Shown here one piece after another: positions 29,442-38,262 of a DNA stretch of 64,000 nucleotides (its first letter is position 1; each line of letters opens with the position of its first letter). Made by a program: the position numbers and the translations under genes. Under the pieces are notes generated by a model. That model was not told the origin of the DNA. It ran no database searches and saw nothing but the letters and a program-made list of their open reading frames with translations. The DNA is from Gammaproteobacteria bacterium (GTDB lineage: Bacteria > Pseudomonadota > Gammaproteobacteria > SZUA-229): assembly GCA_029882355.1 (NCBI GenBank), contig JAOUKV010000006.1, positions 1-64,000 of the forward strand, in the 5' to 3' direction.

Positions 29442-32392
29442 TAAGGAGCTGTCCCCGATGGCCCTGGTGGTGCCCCGAACTGTTTCTTAAATAATCCCAA
29501 ATCCAGTGAATTAACAATGTTGTCACCGTTAATATCTGTTGGCAGTGCGCCTGTAGAGAAGAAAGCTGTTTTGAACAGACCAAGATCCAGAGAGTTGGAA
29601 ATACCATCATTGTTGAAGTCTGCATCACAGGCATTGCCGTAGCCGTCACCATCAACATCAAGTTGATTGTTAGCGACTAAAATACAGTTGTCCACCGTAT
29701 CGAGATAACCATCGTTGTCGTCGTTGGTATCTAATGAATTACCGATACCATCACCGTCGGTATCGGCTTCCGTGGTTACGGTAAAGGTATCGCTAACACC
29801 GCCGATGGTCAGCACCACATCTGCCGCCGTATTGAAACTGGCGGAAGAGGTCGTGCGAACAGCAACAGTATCGTTATTATTAACAAAGCTACCGATCGAG
29901 GTATAAGCGCCACCGTTAATACTGTATTCACCACCAGTGATTGAAATAGCAGACGAAGCACCTAGTCCAGATATCGTAATGGTGTCCGATGTGGTTAATG
30001 TATTGTGCAATACGCCTATCTGATCAATAAAACTAAAAGCATCAGGCATGGTATCGATGAGGGTGGTTAGACTCCAGGTGTCGCCGCCGGTGCCCACACT
30101 GACCACAACATTGGTTGTTGTGTTGTAGCTGTCTGATGAGATGGTGCGTAGTTGCAGGGTGTCGCCATTCGTAGCTGTGCCAGCTGCTGCGGTGAAAGTG
30201 CCACTATTTAAACTGTACTCACCACCGGTGATGGTTATATCTACATCAACTTCGATACCTGTGATAGATAGCGTTTCTGATGTGATTAATGTATTTAGAG
30301 GCACATTAGATGAATCGGTAAATATGAGTCCGTCTGGAATAATGTCCAGATTGTATTTATATACAGAGTTGGCGTGAGTGCCTGCATAAAGAGCGTGGGT
30401 GGCAGGGTTGATGGCTAAGCTGGTCACATTAAGATTGTTTAAACCGTTATTAATGCTAGTCCAACTGACACCACTATTAGTGCTCTTGAAAATACCGCCG
30501 CTGAGACGATTGCTAGCATAAATGGTTGATGGGATGCTTGGATCAATGGTCATATCATACCACCAGCCAGAAAAGGCCAGGCCGCTGTCGCTGATGCCCC
30601 AGCTGGCGCCGCTATTGGTACTTTTGTATATACCAACGCCATTGTCGGCATAAAGGGTGGAAGGGGTGATCGGGTCAACAACCAGAGTATGCACTTCTAG
30701 GTCATTAAAAAGAAAAAGCTCAGCAATATACATACGACCGCTCCAGCTGGTGCCACCGTCAGTGCTTCTAAGTACGCCGTTTATAGTTGTTCCGGCATAG
30801 CCGAGAGACCCTGCATAGAGGGTGGAAGGGGTAGTTGGATCAATGGCTAGCGTATATATAGGGGTACTCAAGCCAGTGTCGATAGTTGTCCAGCTGCCTC
30901 CACTATCAGTACTTTTAATGAGGTAATTGCCGGTATCTTTGGTTACGGCATAGAGGGTAGAGGGTGTGATCGGGTCGATGACTATAGTGCGTACATCTAG
31001 AATATCTGAAATGAGTAAGCTACTTGTAATTTGGCTCCAGTTAGCACCGCTATCGGTACTTTTATAAATGCCCCCATAAGTTCCAGCATAGAGAGTAGCA
31101 GAAGAGACGGGGTCGATAGCTAATGTTTGCACATCCAGTCCATAGAAACTGGGGCTTAGGCCTGTGCTGCTGTTAGACCATGTGGAACCGTCGTCGGTAC
31201 TTTTGAATATCCCATCCCCATAGGCTCCGGCGTAGATGATGGAAGGAGAGACTGGGTCGATGGCCAGAGCGTGGATATCATAATTCACTAAACCAGCACT
31301 GCTAATTGACCAGTTGGTACCACTGTCGATGCTTTTGAAAATTCCGCTGTCATAAGTTCCTGCATAGACGGTAGAAGATGTTGTTGGATCAATAGCTAAT
31401 GTTTGCACCCAGTCACCATGGAGGCTGGGCGGTAAGCCAGTGCTGCTGATGTTCCAGCTTGTTCCTCCATTACTGCTTTTAAAGAGGCCGTTATTAGTGC
31501 CTGCATAAAGGGTGGAGGGGTTGTTTGAGTCTATAACTAGAGTAATTACATCAAGAGTACTTAAGCCAGTATTGAACGCGCTCCAGTTGGCACCTGCATC
31601 AATGCTTTTGAAAATACCGCTGGCGGTTGCAGTGTAGAGAATAATGGGATTGGATGGGTCAATGATTATCGTGCGCGCACCCGGGTCGCTCAAGCCTGTA
31701 CTGCTGGTGTTCCAGTTAGCGCCACTGTCGGTACTTTTGAAGACGCCATTGTTGGTGCCAGCATAGAGGGTGTTGGGATTAGATGAATCAATAGCCAGAG
31801 TATTTATATTGAGATCGCTTATGCCAGTGTTGACGGTGCTCCAATTGCTACCGCCATCCGTACTTTTAAATACTCCCTCGCCTGCAGTGCCAGCGTATAA
31901 CGTGGAAGAAGTGCTGGGGTTAATTGCTATTGTTCTCACATCAATGCTATTTCCTGTGAGCAAGCCTGTGTTAATGGTGCTCCAACTTGTGCCACCATCC
32001 GTACTTTTTGAAATACCAGCGTAGGCAATACCAGCGTACAGAGTGGAAGGGGTGGTTGGGTCAATGGTCAAAGCTTGTACTTGAAAATCGCTATGGCCAT
32101 CATTTGCGACTTGTACAAAAAGATCATTTAGCCCATCACTCAGACCGGTGCTACTATGTACCCAGTTAGCGCCACTGTCGGTACTTTTGAAGATGCCACC
32201 GTTTGAAACTCCAGTATAGAGTGTGGTGGAGTTGACTGGATCGATAACTAAGGTTGTTACATAGCCACTGCTTCCGGGACCGATATTGCTCCACTGCGCA
32301 TTGGCGGTCTGCCAGAATGAACAAAGCAGTAATAATGAAAAACAGGAGATGATGAATTGGTTTTTGTAGTGCTGGTTAGCATGATTTTCCAT
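29441..32392 (-). CDS. Giant secreted Asp-box (BNR) propeller protein with C-terminal type I dockerin
   Basis: 983 residues from the ATG at 32392, preceded by AAAAGGA and opening a signal peptide that ends near QTANAQ; the frame is open to 32413. Residues about 30-685 hold 13 Asp-box units (FKSTDSGANW, KSTDGGTSW and variants) alternating with IDP-x-TPSTLYAGT strands every 40-60 residues, as in sortilin/VPS10- or sialidase-like beta-propellers. Two ~93-residue beta repeats follow (about 687-876), then Asp-rich calcium-binding repeats, then a dockerin pair: DFNNDGISNSLDLGLFK and DINGDNIVNSLDLGLFK. The tail PGPSGTAP matches that of the other dockerin giant. No sialidase catalytic residues were recognised, so a binding role is more likely. 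Convergent with proA across a shared terminator. Confidence 0.87.
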   Translation of the reverse strand: MENHANQHYKNQFIISCFSLLLLCSFWQTANAQWSNIGPGSSGYVTTLVIDPVNSTTLYTGVSNGGIFKSTDSGANWVHSSTGLSDGLNDLFVQVANDGHSDFQVQALTIDPTTPSTLYAGIAYAGISKSTDGGTSWSTINTGLLTGNSIDVRTIAINPSTSSTLYAGTAGEGVFKSTDGGSNWSTVNTGISDLNINTLAIDSSNPNTLYAGTNNGVFKSTDSGANWNTSSTGLSDPGARTIIIDPSNPIILYTATASGIFKSIDAGANWSAFNTGLSTLDVITLVIDSNNPSTLYAGTNNGLFKSSNGGTSWNISSTGLPPSLHGDWVQTLAIDPTTSSTVYAGTYDSGIFKSIDSGTNWSISSAGLVNYDIHALAIDPVSPSIIYAGAYGDGIFKSTDDGSTWSNSSTGLSPSFYGLDVQTLAIDPVSSATLYAGTYGGIYKSTDSGANWSQITSSLLISDILDVRTIVIDPITPSTLYAVTKDTGNYLIKSTDSGGSWTTIDTGLSTPIYTLAIDPTTPSTLYAGSLGYAGTTINGVLRSTDGGTSWSGRMYIAELFLFNDLEVHTLVVDPITPSTLYADNGVGIYKSTNSGASWGISDSGLAFSGWWYDMTIDPSIPSTIYASNRLSGGIFKSTNSGVSWTSINNGLNNLNVTSLAINPATHALYAGTHANSVYKYNLDIIPDGLIFTDSSNVPLNTLITSETLSITGIEVDVDITITGGEYSLNSGTFTAAAGTATNGDTLQLRTISSDSYNTTTNVVVSVGTGGDTWSLTTLIDTMPDAFSFIDQIGVLHNTLTTSDTITISGLGASSAISITGGEYSINGGAYTSIGSFVNNNDTVAVRTTSSASFNTAADVVLTIGGVSDTFTVTTEADTDGDGIGNSLDTNDDNDGYLDTVDNCILVANNQLDVDGDGYGNACDADFNNDGISNSLDLGLFKTAFFSTGALPTDINGDNIVNSLDLGLFKKQFGAPPGPSGTAP

Positions 32393-32457
32393 AATATCCA
32401 TTCCTTTTGTCATGTTTGAAATAGATGATACCCTAAGTAAGTGACATAGGTATAGTG

Positions 32458-32483
32458 ACTGATTTTATTAGCGCTTACTTATG
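32458..32483 (-). promoter_or_regulatory. Conserved upstream element of the dockerin gene (copy 1)
   Basis: On the plus strand this is gattttatt, four variable bases, cttacttatg. The same layout occurs at 36588-36613 upstream of the other giant exported gene, at the same distance (60 bases) from the conserved leader, which suggests a shared promoter or regulator site. The factor is unknown. Confidence 0.5.
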
Positions 32484-32500
32484 AAGTGGCTGTTCTGTTT

Positions 32501-32847
32501 GTGTAGTTGATGATATCAACATGGCGATTGAGCATATTAATAAGCATAGCTCACAACATACTGAGTCAATCATCACCGAAAACTACACACTGGCGCGACG
32601 TTTTTTGCGTGAAGTTGATTCCAGTTCAGTGATGGTGAATGCCTCAATCCGTTTTGCTGATGGTTTTGAATATGGGTTGGGTGCTGGGATTGGTATTAGT
32701 ACTGACAAGCTGCATGCGCGTGGGCCGGTGGGGCTGGAAGGGCTGACTAGTCAGAAGTATGTTGTGTTGGGTGATGGGCATATTAGGACTTGATACAAAC
32801 TTGTTGTGCAAATAAAAAAGCAGCCTTTCGGCTGCTTTTTTATTGTT
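32501..32847 (+). pseudogene. Duplicated 3' fragment of proA with terminator (copy)
   Basis: The fragment encodes only the last ~90 residues of ProA (from [12 protein letters not shown]) and carries the same stop codon and downstream hairpin. The NADPH-binding region and catalytic Cys are absent, so it cannot be active. From the ATG at 32521 on, 16 of 18 codon differences from proA are synonymous, and two change residues (Thr to Ile, Glu to Gly). That bias shows that divergence happened mostly while this sequence was part of a working proA. The upstream edge has no proA start or obvious promoter. Confidence 0.92.
32819..32836. terminator. Second copy of the proA-type bidirectional terminator
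   Basis: A hairpin identical to that at 29413-29430, carried along in the duplicated segment. It can serve the convergent GlyGly-CTERM giant gene, whose stop lies about 33 bases to the right. Confidence 0.88.
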
Positions 32848-32868
32848 GGTTTTGTGTTGAACTCGTGG

Positions 32869-35800
32869 TTAGAGTTTGACCCTTCTACGGATAGATATAA
32901 TAAACAGTGATAATAGAACGAATAGCAGAGGGTTGGTGCTACCGCCACCACCTGAGCCATCCAGTGTTAATCCTGAATTGTTCTGACAGGTAACATCACA
33001 AGCTGCATTCCATGCATCCGGTAAACCATCATTATCTGCATCTACTGAAGCTGCAATGTTAGTCGGGAAGGCATCGCCATTATCACCCACGCCATCGCCA
33101 TCGGTGTCTACAGTTTCAGTAGCATCATTAGGAAAGGCATCTGCATTGTCACCTACGCCGTCACCATCACTGTCAACTGTTTCAGTTGCATCGTTCGGGA
33201 AAGCATCAGTATTATCACCCACGCCATCACTATCTGTATCGGAGTCCGTGGTCACAGTATAGGTATCACTAACACCACCAATAGTTAGCACTACATCCAG
33301 TGCCGTATTGAAACTGGCAGAAGACGTCGTGCGAACAGTCACTGTATCGTTATTATTAATAAAGCCCGCGATTGAAGTGAACGCGCCACTATTAATTTTG
33401 TACTCACCGCCAGCAATTGAAATAGCCGAAGAAGCACCCAGTCCAGATATCGTAATGGTGTTCGATGTGGTTAAAGTATTGTGCAATACATCTGCCTGAT
33501 CAATAAAACTAAAAGCATCAGGCACGGTATCGGTGAGCGTGGTCAGACTCCAGGTGTCGCCGCCACTACCTACGCTAACAATCACGTCAGTAGTGATGTT
33601 GAAATTAGCTGATGAAGTAGTACGTAGTTGCAAAGCATCGCCATTATTTGCTGTGCCTGCTGCTGAAGTCCATGAGCCACTATTCAGTCTGTACTCGCCG
33701 CCGGTTATTGAAATATTAGCACTCACAACACCTCGAATATTCAGCATCTCTGAGCTAACTAAAGTATTCAAAGCTATATCAGTCTGATCGGTGAACACTA
33801 GTGGGTCGGGGGTGGTTAGGTCGATGTTAATACCTACAATAGGGCCTGCATCTTTACCGTCGCTAGTAGGGAAATATCCATATGCATAAAGACTATTTCC
33901 ATCAAAGGTCAGTGTCTCAACAAGGTCATTTAACCCTGAACCTAGAGCACTCCAAGTGCTGCCGTTCCAGCGTGCGATATGTTCAGTTGACGTGCCATCG
34001 GCAGTAGTGAAATTTCCGCCAGCATAGAGGTTGGCACCGTCCCAGACCAGTGCGGAGGTAACGCTATTCATGCCAGAGCCTAGAGGGCTCCAGCTACTGC
34101 CATTCCATTTAGCAATGTAGTTAGCACTGTTACCATCCGCGCTGGTGAACCAGCCGCCAGCATAGAGATTTAAACCATCCCCAATTAGCGCTCGTACTTC
34201 GTCATTAACGCCTGAGCCAAGCGAGTTCCATGTGTTGCCGTCCCATTGGGCTATATGGTTTGCGCTTGTTCCTCCAGCGGCAGTAAATCTGCCACCTGCA
34301 TAGAGCTTGGCGTTATTCCAGACAAGGGTATAAATATCATTGTTCATGCCAGAACCGAGCGCACTCCATATGCTGCCGTCCCACTTGGCAATGTAATTCG
34401 CAGTTATCCCTCCAGCGGCACTAAAGATTCCGCCGGCATAAAGATTTATTCCGTCCCAAGTGAGTGTGTTTATATCGTTATTCACACCCGAACCGAGCGC
34501 ACTCCATATGCTGCCATCCCACTTTGCAATACGATTCGCAGTTATCCCGCTCGCGGTAGTAAATCTCCCGCCGGCATAGAGATTTGCTCCGTCCCAGATG
34601 AGTGAGCTGACAGAGCGCCCCATACCTGAACCCAGCGCGCTCCAGTTACTGCCGTTCCATTTCGCGATATGGTTTGTTGTTTCACCATTGTCCATGGTGA
34701 GGACGAAGCCACCACCGATATAGAGGTTAATACCATCTGAGGCGATTGCATCGATGGAACCGTCTATTCCAGAACCGAGTGCATACCAGTTGCTACCGTT
34801 CCAATGTTCAATAGTAAAAGATTGATCGGCATAGAGGTTGGTACCGTCCCAGGCTAGAGCATTGACAAAGGTATTTGTGCCTGATCCTAATGCACTCCAG
34901 TTGCTGCCGTCCCAGCGTGCAATATTTTTTACAGCTATGCCTCCAGCACTGGAGAAAGCTCCACCAGCATAGAGGTTTGATCCATCCCATACGAGTGACC
35001 TTGTAGAACCTCCGCTATTCATGCCTGAGCCAAGTGAGTTCCAGATATTACCATCCCATTTGGCTATAGCGTTTGCGCTTAACCCTCCAGCGGTAGCAAA
35101 GTCTCCACCGACGTAAAGGTTGGTGCCATCCCAGGCTAGTGACCTGACCAAGTCATTCGTACCTGAGTCAAGTGAGCCCCATACACTGCCATTCCATTTA
35201 GCAATGTAGTTTGTGGCTATACCACCAGCATTTGTAAAATACCCACCAGCGTAGATGTTTGTACCATTCCAACTTAATGCGTAGACAGTATTATTCGTGC
35301 CAGAACCGAGTGAACTCCAGATGCTTCCATTCCAGCGGGCAATATTGTTAGCGGCGATACCATTGGCGTTGCTAAAGTTTCCGCCGGCATAGAGGTTAAT
35401 GCCATCCCAGGCTAGCGTCTGAACCAGACCTCCCCCTATCACTGCAAGTGTCGTCCAGTTAGTACCATCCCACTTTGCGACGTTGGTACCACCGGCAAAA
35501 AGATTAGTGCCATCCCAAATGAGTGCCCTGACTTGAGGCATGACTGAACCTATTGAGCTCCAGCTATTACCATTCCATTTGGCAATGCCTTTGGTATTGG
35601 CAATACCAGAAAGTGAGGAGAATGAACCACCCATATAAAGATTACCGGCGCCATCTGAAACTAACGCGCAAACAGTGCCATAGATAGTGGGGAACGTTGC
35701 TCCAATTGAAAACCAATCCGCATCAGTAATAGTAGGATCAATCCGCACAGGATACTGCGCACCTTCATCATCAACAACAATGTGCAAAGTCTGTTTGTCT

Positions 35801-36522
35801 AGTAATACAAAGTGCGCAGGCAATGTTTTACCAGCAGCATCAGCCACCATTAAATTGTGATAAGCCAGCTCACGACCACTCTTCAGGGTAAGCATTGCAC
35901 CTTTGTTGTCCAGTCTGGCAGTCGCTCCTTCAATATCCAGCTCCACCACCAATTTACCTTTGCCCTTGGGTGATTGAGGAATCACAAAATCCTGACGAAT
36001 ACCACCAGAGCTGGTAGTAAATTCTTCGACTAAATTATTATGAAACAGGCGAGCTATTTTTTCATCGCTGGTAATTTTGCCAGACTTAATTTTAGTGAGT
36101 GTTGTTTTCTCTCTACCCAGACCATCAACCAATAAGGCAAAGCTTTCACCAGCTTCATCGTCCGAATAAATACGGGCGCCTTTGGCAGTGAGTGTGGCGA
36201 TAACATCCTGCATAGGGGAGGGAATACGTACACTGCCATCTTTGTTTTTTGTAATGACATGCGCATCTTTACTCTGACTGGTAGCCCGGTCGATGATCTC
36301 GGATTGAGAAAGGGCTTTGCCTTCTTTTTGTTCTGCCAGTGCGGCTGTTGGTTGTACTGCCTGTTTCAATATCTGTGTGGTCGTTGGTGGTAATAATGAA
36401 CTACTGCTTTCAACCGAAGCCTGAGCAACTGACATTGCCAGTGCAGCAATGAGGAAGACAGCTCCGTTCAAAGTAGTGAGGTTTTTTCTGTTTGCAGATG
36501 ATAGGCAACGTTGTAATTCCAT
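32869..36522 (-). CDS. Giant exported beta-propeller-like protein with GlyGly-CTERM sorting tail
   Basis: 1217 residues from the ATG at 36522, which has AAGGA about ten bases upstream; an ATG nine bases earlier is badly spaced. A signal peptide ends near SVAQA. The N-terminal ~220-residue domain and about 14 LYAGG-F-TAGG-IAKWNGS-W-ALGSGMN repeats are paralogous to the 10727-14410 protein. Two ~93-residue beta repeats follow (about 905-1094). There is no dockerin: instead three 22-residue calcium-binding repeats (DSDGDGVGDNADAFPNDATE type) lead to DGSGGGGSTNP, a hydrophobic segment and IRRRVKL, a GlyGly-CTERM signal. Inferred: processed by a rhombosortase and anchored directly at the surface, in contrast to its docked paralogue. 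The function of the propeller is unknown. Confidence 0.87.
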   Translation of the reverse strand: MELQRCLSSANRKNLTTLNGAVFLIAALAMSVAQASVESSSSLLPPTTTQILKQAVQPTAALAEQKEGKALSQSEIIDRATSQSKDAHVITKNKDGSVRIPSPMQDVIATLTAKGARIYSDDEAGESFALLVDGLGREKTTLTKIKSGKITSDEKIARLFHNNLVEEFTTSSGGIRQDFVIPQSPKGKGKLVVELDIEGATARLDNKGAMLTLKSGRELAYHNLMVADAAGKTLPAHFVLLDKQTLHIVVDDEGAQYPVRIDPTITDADWFSIGATFPTIYGTVCALVSDGAGNLYMGGSFSSLSGIANTKGIAKWNGNSWSSIGSVMPQVRALIWDGTNLFAGGTNVAKWDGTNWTTLAVIGGGLVQTLAWDGINLYAGGNFSNANGIAANNIARWNGSIWSSLGSGTNNTVYALSWNGTNIYAGGYFTNAGGIATNYIAKWNGSVWGSLDSGTNDLVRSLAWDGTNLYVGGDFATAGGLSANAIAKWDGNIWNSLGSGMNSGGSTRSLVWDGSNLYAGGAFSSAGGIAVKNIARWDGSNWSALGSGTNTFVNALAWDGTNLYADQSFTIEHWNGSNWYALGSGIDGSIDAIASDGINLYIGGGFVLTMDNGETTNHIAKWNGSNWSALGSGMGRSVSSLIWDGANLYAGGRFTTASGITANRIAKWDGSIWSALGSGVNNDINTLTWDGINLYAGGIFSAAGGITANYIAKWDGSIWSALGSGMNNDIYTLVWNNAKLYAGGRFTAAGGTSANHIAQWDGNTWNSLGSGVNDEVRALIGDGLNLYAGGWFTSADGNSANYIAKWNGSSWSPLGSGMNSVTSALVWDGANLYAGGNFTTADGTSTEHIARWNGSTWSALGSGLNDLVETLTFDGNSLYAYGYFPTSDGKDAGPIVGINIDLTTPDPLVFTDQTDIALNTLVSSEMLNIRGVVSANISITGGEYRLNSGSWTSAAGTANNGDALQLRTTSSANFNITTDVIVSVGSGGDTWSLTTLTDTVPDAFSFIDQADVLHNTLTTSNTITISGLGASSAISIAGGEYKINSGAFTSIAGFINNNDTVTVRTTSSASFNTALDVVLTIGGVSDTYTVTTDSDTDSDGVGDNTDAFPNDATETVDSDGDGVGDNADAFPNDATETVDTDGDGVGDNGDAFPTNIAASVDADNDGLPDAWNAACDVTCQNNSGLTLDGSGGGGSTNPLLFVLLSLFIISIRRRVKL

Positions 36523-36587
36523 TATTTCCATTCCTTTTTCGGGGCTTGATTATGATACTACAGGAGTATGAATGGGGTAGTAAAGTC

Positions 36588-36613
36588 ATTGATTTTATTG
36601 CTACTTACTTATG
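36588..36613 (-). promoter_or_regulatory. Conserved upstream element of the GlyGly-CTERM giant gene (copy 2)
   Basis: This matches 32458-32483 in all but four central bases and a few flanking ones. The cttacttatg half also overlaps where a -35 element for the divergent nadD would lie, so it could influence both directions. Confidence 0.5.
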
Positions 36614-36627
36614 CAGTAGTGCTTCTA

Positions 36628-36633
36628 TATAAT
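36628..36633 (+). promoter_or_regulatory. Candidate -10 element for the nadD operon
   Basis: A perfect TATAAT lies 45 bases before the nadD start. TTACTT at 36605 is a weak -35 candidate with 17-base spacing. Confidence 0.4.
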
Positions 36634-36677
36634 TACACTCTACTAATCACCGGCAAACAGCTACAAAGTTTTATATT

Positions 36678-37304
36678 TTGAAACCACTACTCGGCATTCT
36701 CGGCGGCACCTTCGACCCGATCCACTTCGGCCATCTCCGCCCTGCGCTGGATGTTAAACAGGCGCTAGGGTTGGAGCAGATTCGCTTCTTACCCAACAGC
36801 ATTCCACCACATCGCGAGCAACCCTGGTTGGATGCAGCGACGCGACAATCGCTACTCGAAATAGCTTTACAGGATATGCCCGGTTTCGAACTGGACTGCC
36901 GCGAGCTGGAACGCGAGGGCAAATCTTATATGGTCGATACGCTGGCCAGCTTGCACGGTAATTTCCCCGATCATCATCTGTGTTTGATTCTGGGTATGGA
37001 TGCTTTTGCCGGATTACACCAGTGGCATCAGTGGCAGCGTATTCTTGAGCAGTGCCATATTGTGGTCATCGGCAGGCCGGGTTTTGACTGGCCATCTGTG
37101 CCGGAACTTCAGGCACTCGAAGCTTGTCGTACTAGCGATGCTAACGAACTTAAACAGGTATCGACAGGGCGTATTCTGTTACAATCCGTCACCCAGCTGG
37201 ATATATCTGCCAGCGAGATTCGAAAACAACTTCAAGCAGGGCTAGATATTCGGTATTTACTACCCGAAGCCGTGCGTTTGAAACTATTAGAGATTACGAA
37301 ATAA
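36678..37304 (+). CDS. nadD: Nicotinate-nucleotide adenylyltransferase
   Basis: 208 residues. NadD adenylates nicotinate mononucleotide to deamido-NAD in NAD synthesis. The N-terminal nucleotidyltransferase motif GGTFDPIHFGHLRPA is intact, and SASEIRKQL near the C terminus matches the ISSTxIR-type motif. The start is TTG at 36678, chosen because the family motif begins a few residues later and no in-frame ATG lies upstream; its ribosome-binding site is weak. The stop overlaps the rsfS start (ATAATGA), as in the usual nadD-rsfS-rlmH operon. Confidence 0.94.
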   Translation: MKPLLGILGGTFDPIHFGHLRPALDVKQALGLEQIRFLPNSIPPHREQPWLDAATRQSLLEIALQDMPGFELDCRELEREGKSYMVDTLASLHGNFPDHHLCLILGMDAFAGLHQWHQWQRILEQCHIVVIGRPGFDWPSVPELQALEACRTSDANELKQVSTGRILLQSVTQLDISASEIRKQLQAGLDIRYLLPEAVRLKLLEITK

Positions 37305-37684
37305 TGACCATTGATGAAATCAGAGCGCTAGTTAGGGCAGCTTTGGAAGACCTGAAAGCCGAAGATATTGTTGAACTGGACGTGATGGGTAAGACCAGCG
37401 TGGCGGACACTATTTTTGTTGCCAGCGGAAATTCGGGTCGTCATGTTAGGTCTATTGCCAATAATGTTGTCATGGAATCCAAGCATGCAGGTAATCAGCC
37501 CCTGGGTGTTGAGGGCGAAGCTGATGCTGATTGGGTGCTGGTTGATCTGGGTGATGTGGTGGTTCATGTTATGCAGGCGCAGGCGCGCGAGTTTTATGAT
37601 CTCGAAGGCCTATGGAAAGTGACCATCGAAGAAAGACAAAATATGCAGGATAAATTAGAAGATAGCCTGGAATCAGACAGCTAA
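37304..37684 (+). CDS. rsfS: Ribosomal silencing factor RsfS
   Basis: 126 residues. RsfS binds L14 on the 50S subunit and blocks subunit joining under starvation. The family core DIVELDVMGKTSVADTIFVA and GDVVVHVMQAQAREFYDLEGLW is evident. It overlaps nadD by one base, and rlmH follows three bases after its stop. Confidence 0.94.
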   Translation: MTIDEIRALVRAALEDLKAEDIVELDVMGKTSVADTIFVASGNSGRHVRSIANNVVMESKHAGNQPLGVEGEADADWVLVDLGDVVVHVMQAQAREFYDLEGLWKVTIEERQNMQDKLEDSLESDS

Positions 37685-37687
37685 AAA

Positions 37688-38158
37688 ATGCACATCCACC
37701 TTGTCGCAGCCGGTCAGAAAATGCCCGCCTGGGTGGATATGGCCTGTGCTGATTTCATCAAGCGTATGCCGCCCGAGCTGAAGCTCAATCAGGTATTAAT
37801 CCCCACCATCAAGCGCGGTAAGAATGCTGATATACAACGCATAGTCCGCGACGAAAGCAGAAATCTGCTCGCTGCCGTGCCAGCTAATTGTCAAATTGTC
37901 GCGCTGGATGTTTTGGGTAAAAGTATCACCACAGAAAAACTATCCAGCATTCTTGATAACTGGATGCAGCAGGGGCAGGATATCGCCCTGATCATTGGCG
38001 GGCCGGATGGTGTTTCGGATGAGTTATTACAGAAAGCCGTGCTCAAAATTTCCTTGTCTGACCTGACCTTCCCGCATCCACTGGTGCGGGTGATTGTGGT
38101 CGAGCAACTGTACCGTGCATGGACGATTTTAAATAATCATCCTTATCATCGCGGTTGA
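37688..38158 (+). CDS. rlmH: 23S rRNA pseudouridine-1915 N3-methyltransferase
   Basis: 156 residues. RlmH is a SPOUT-class methyltransferase that uses SAM to methylate pseudouridine 1915 in helix 69. The knot motif IALIIGGPDGVSDEL and the C-terminal FPHPLVRVIVVEQLYRAW are diagnostic, and the length equals the E. coli enzyme. Last gene of the nadD-rsfS-rlmH run. Confidence 0.95.
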   Translation: MHIHLVAAGQKMPAWVDMACADFIKRMPPELKLNQVLIPTIKRGKNADIQRIVRDESRNLLAAVPANCQIVALDVLGKSITTEKLSSILDNWMQQGQDIALIIGGPDGVSDELLQKAVLKISLSDLTFPHPLVRVIVVEQLYRAWTILNNHPYHRG

Positions 38159-38180
38159 AAACAAACTTTTAAGATTTACC

Positions 38181-38207
38181 CTTGAAAAGGTAAAATTCAC
38201 CCCTATT
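38181..38207 (+). promoter_or_regulatory. RpoH (sigma32) heat-shock promoter upstream of htpG
   Basis: CTTGAA at 38181 and CCCCTATT at 38200 are separated by 13 bases, close to the sigma32 consensus (CTTGAA, 13-17 bases, CCCCATNT). It lies about 55 bases before the htpG start. HtpG is a classic heat-shock protein, so sequence and context agree. Confidence 0.8.
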
Positions 38208-38262
38208 CTATGCGGTGATAAATTTTCTATTATTTTTAAAGAGTTATTTGGAGAAAGACGTA

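Noticed and set aside
29441-32392. Calling the Asp-box protein a sialidase.
   Set aside because: Asp-box repeats alone are structural; no sialidase catalytic Arg triad or FRIP-type motif was recognised.
32521-32793. A 90-residue open frame that could be annotated as a small ProA-like protein.
   Set aside because: It is only the C-terminal tail of ProA, without the catalytic Cys or cofactor domain, inside a direct duplication; treated as a pseudogene fragment.
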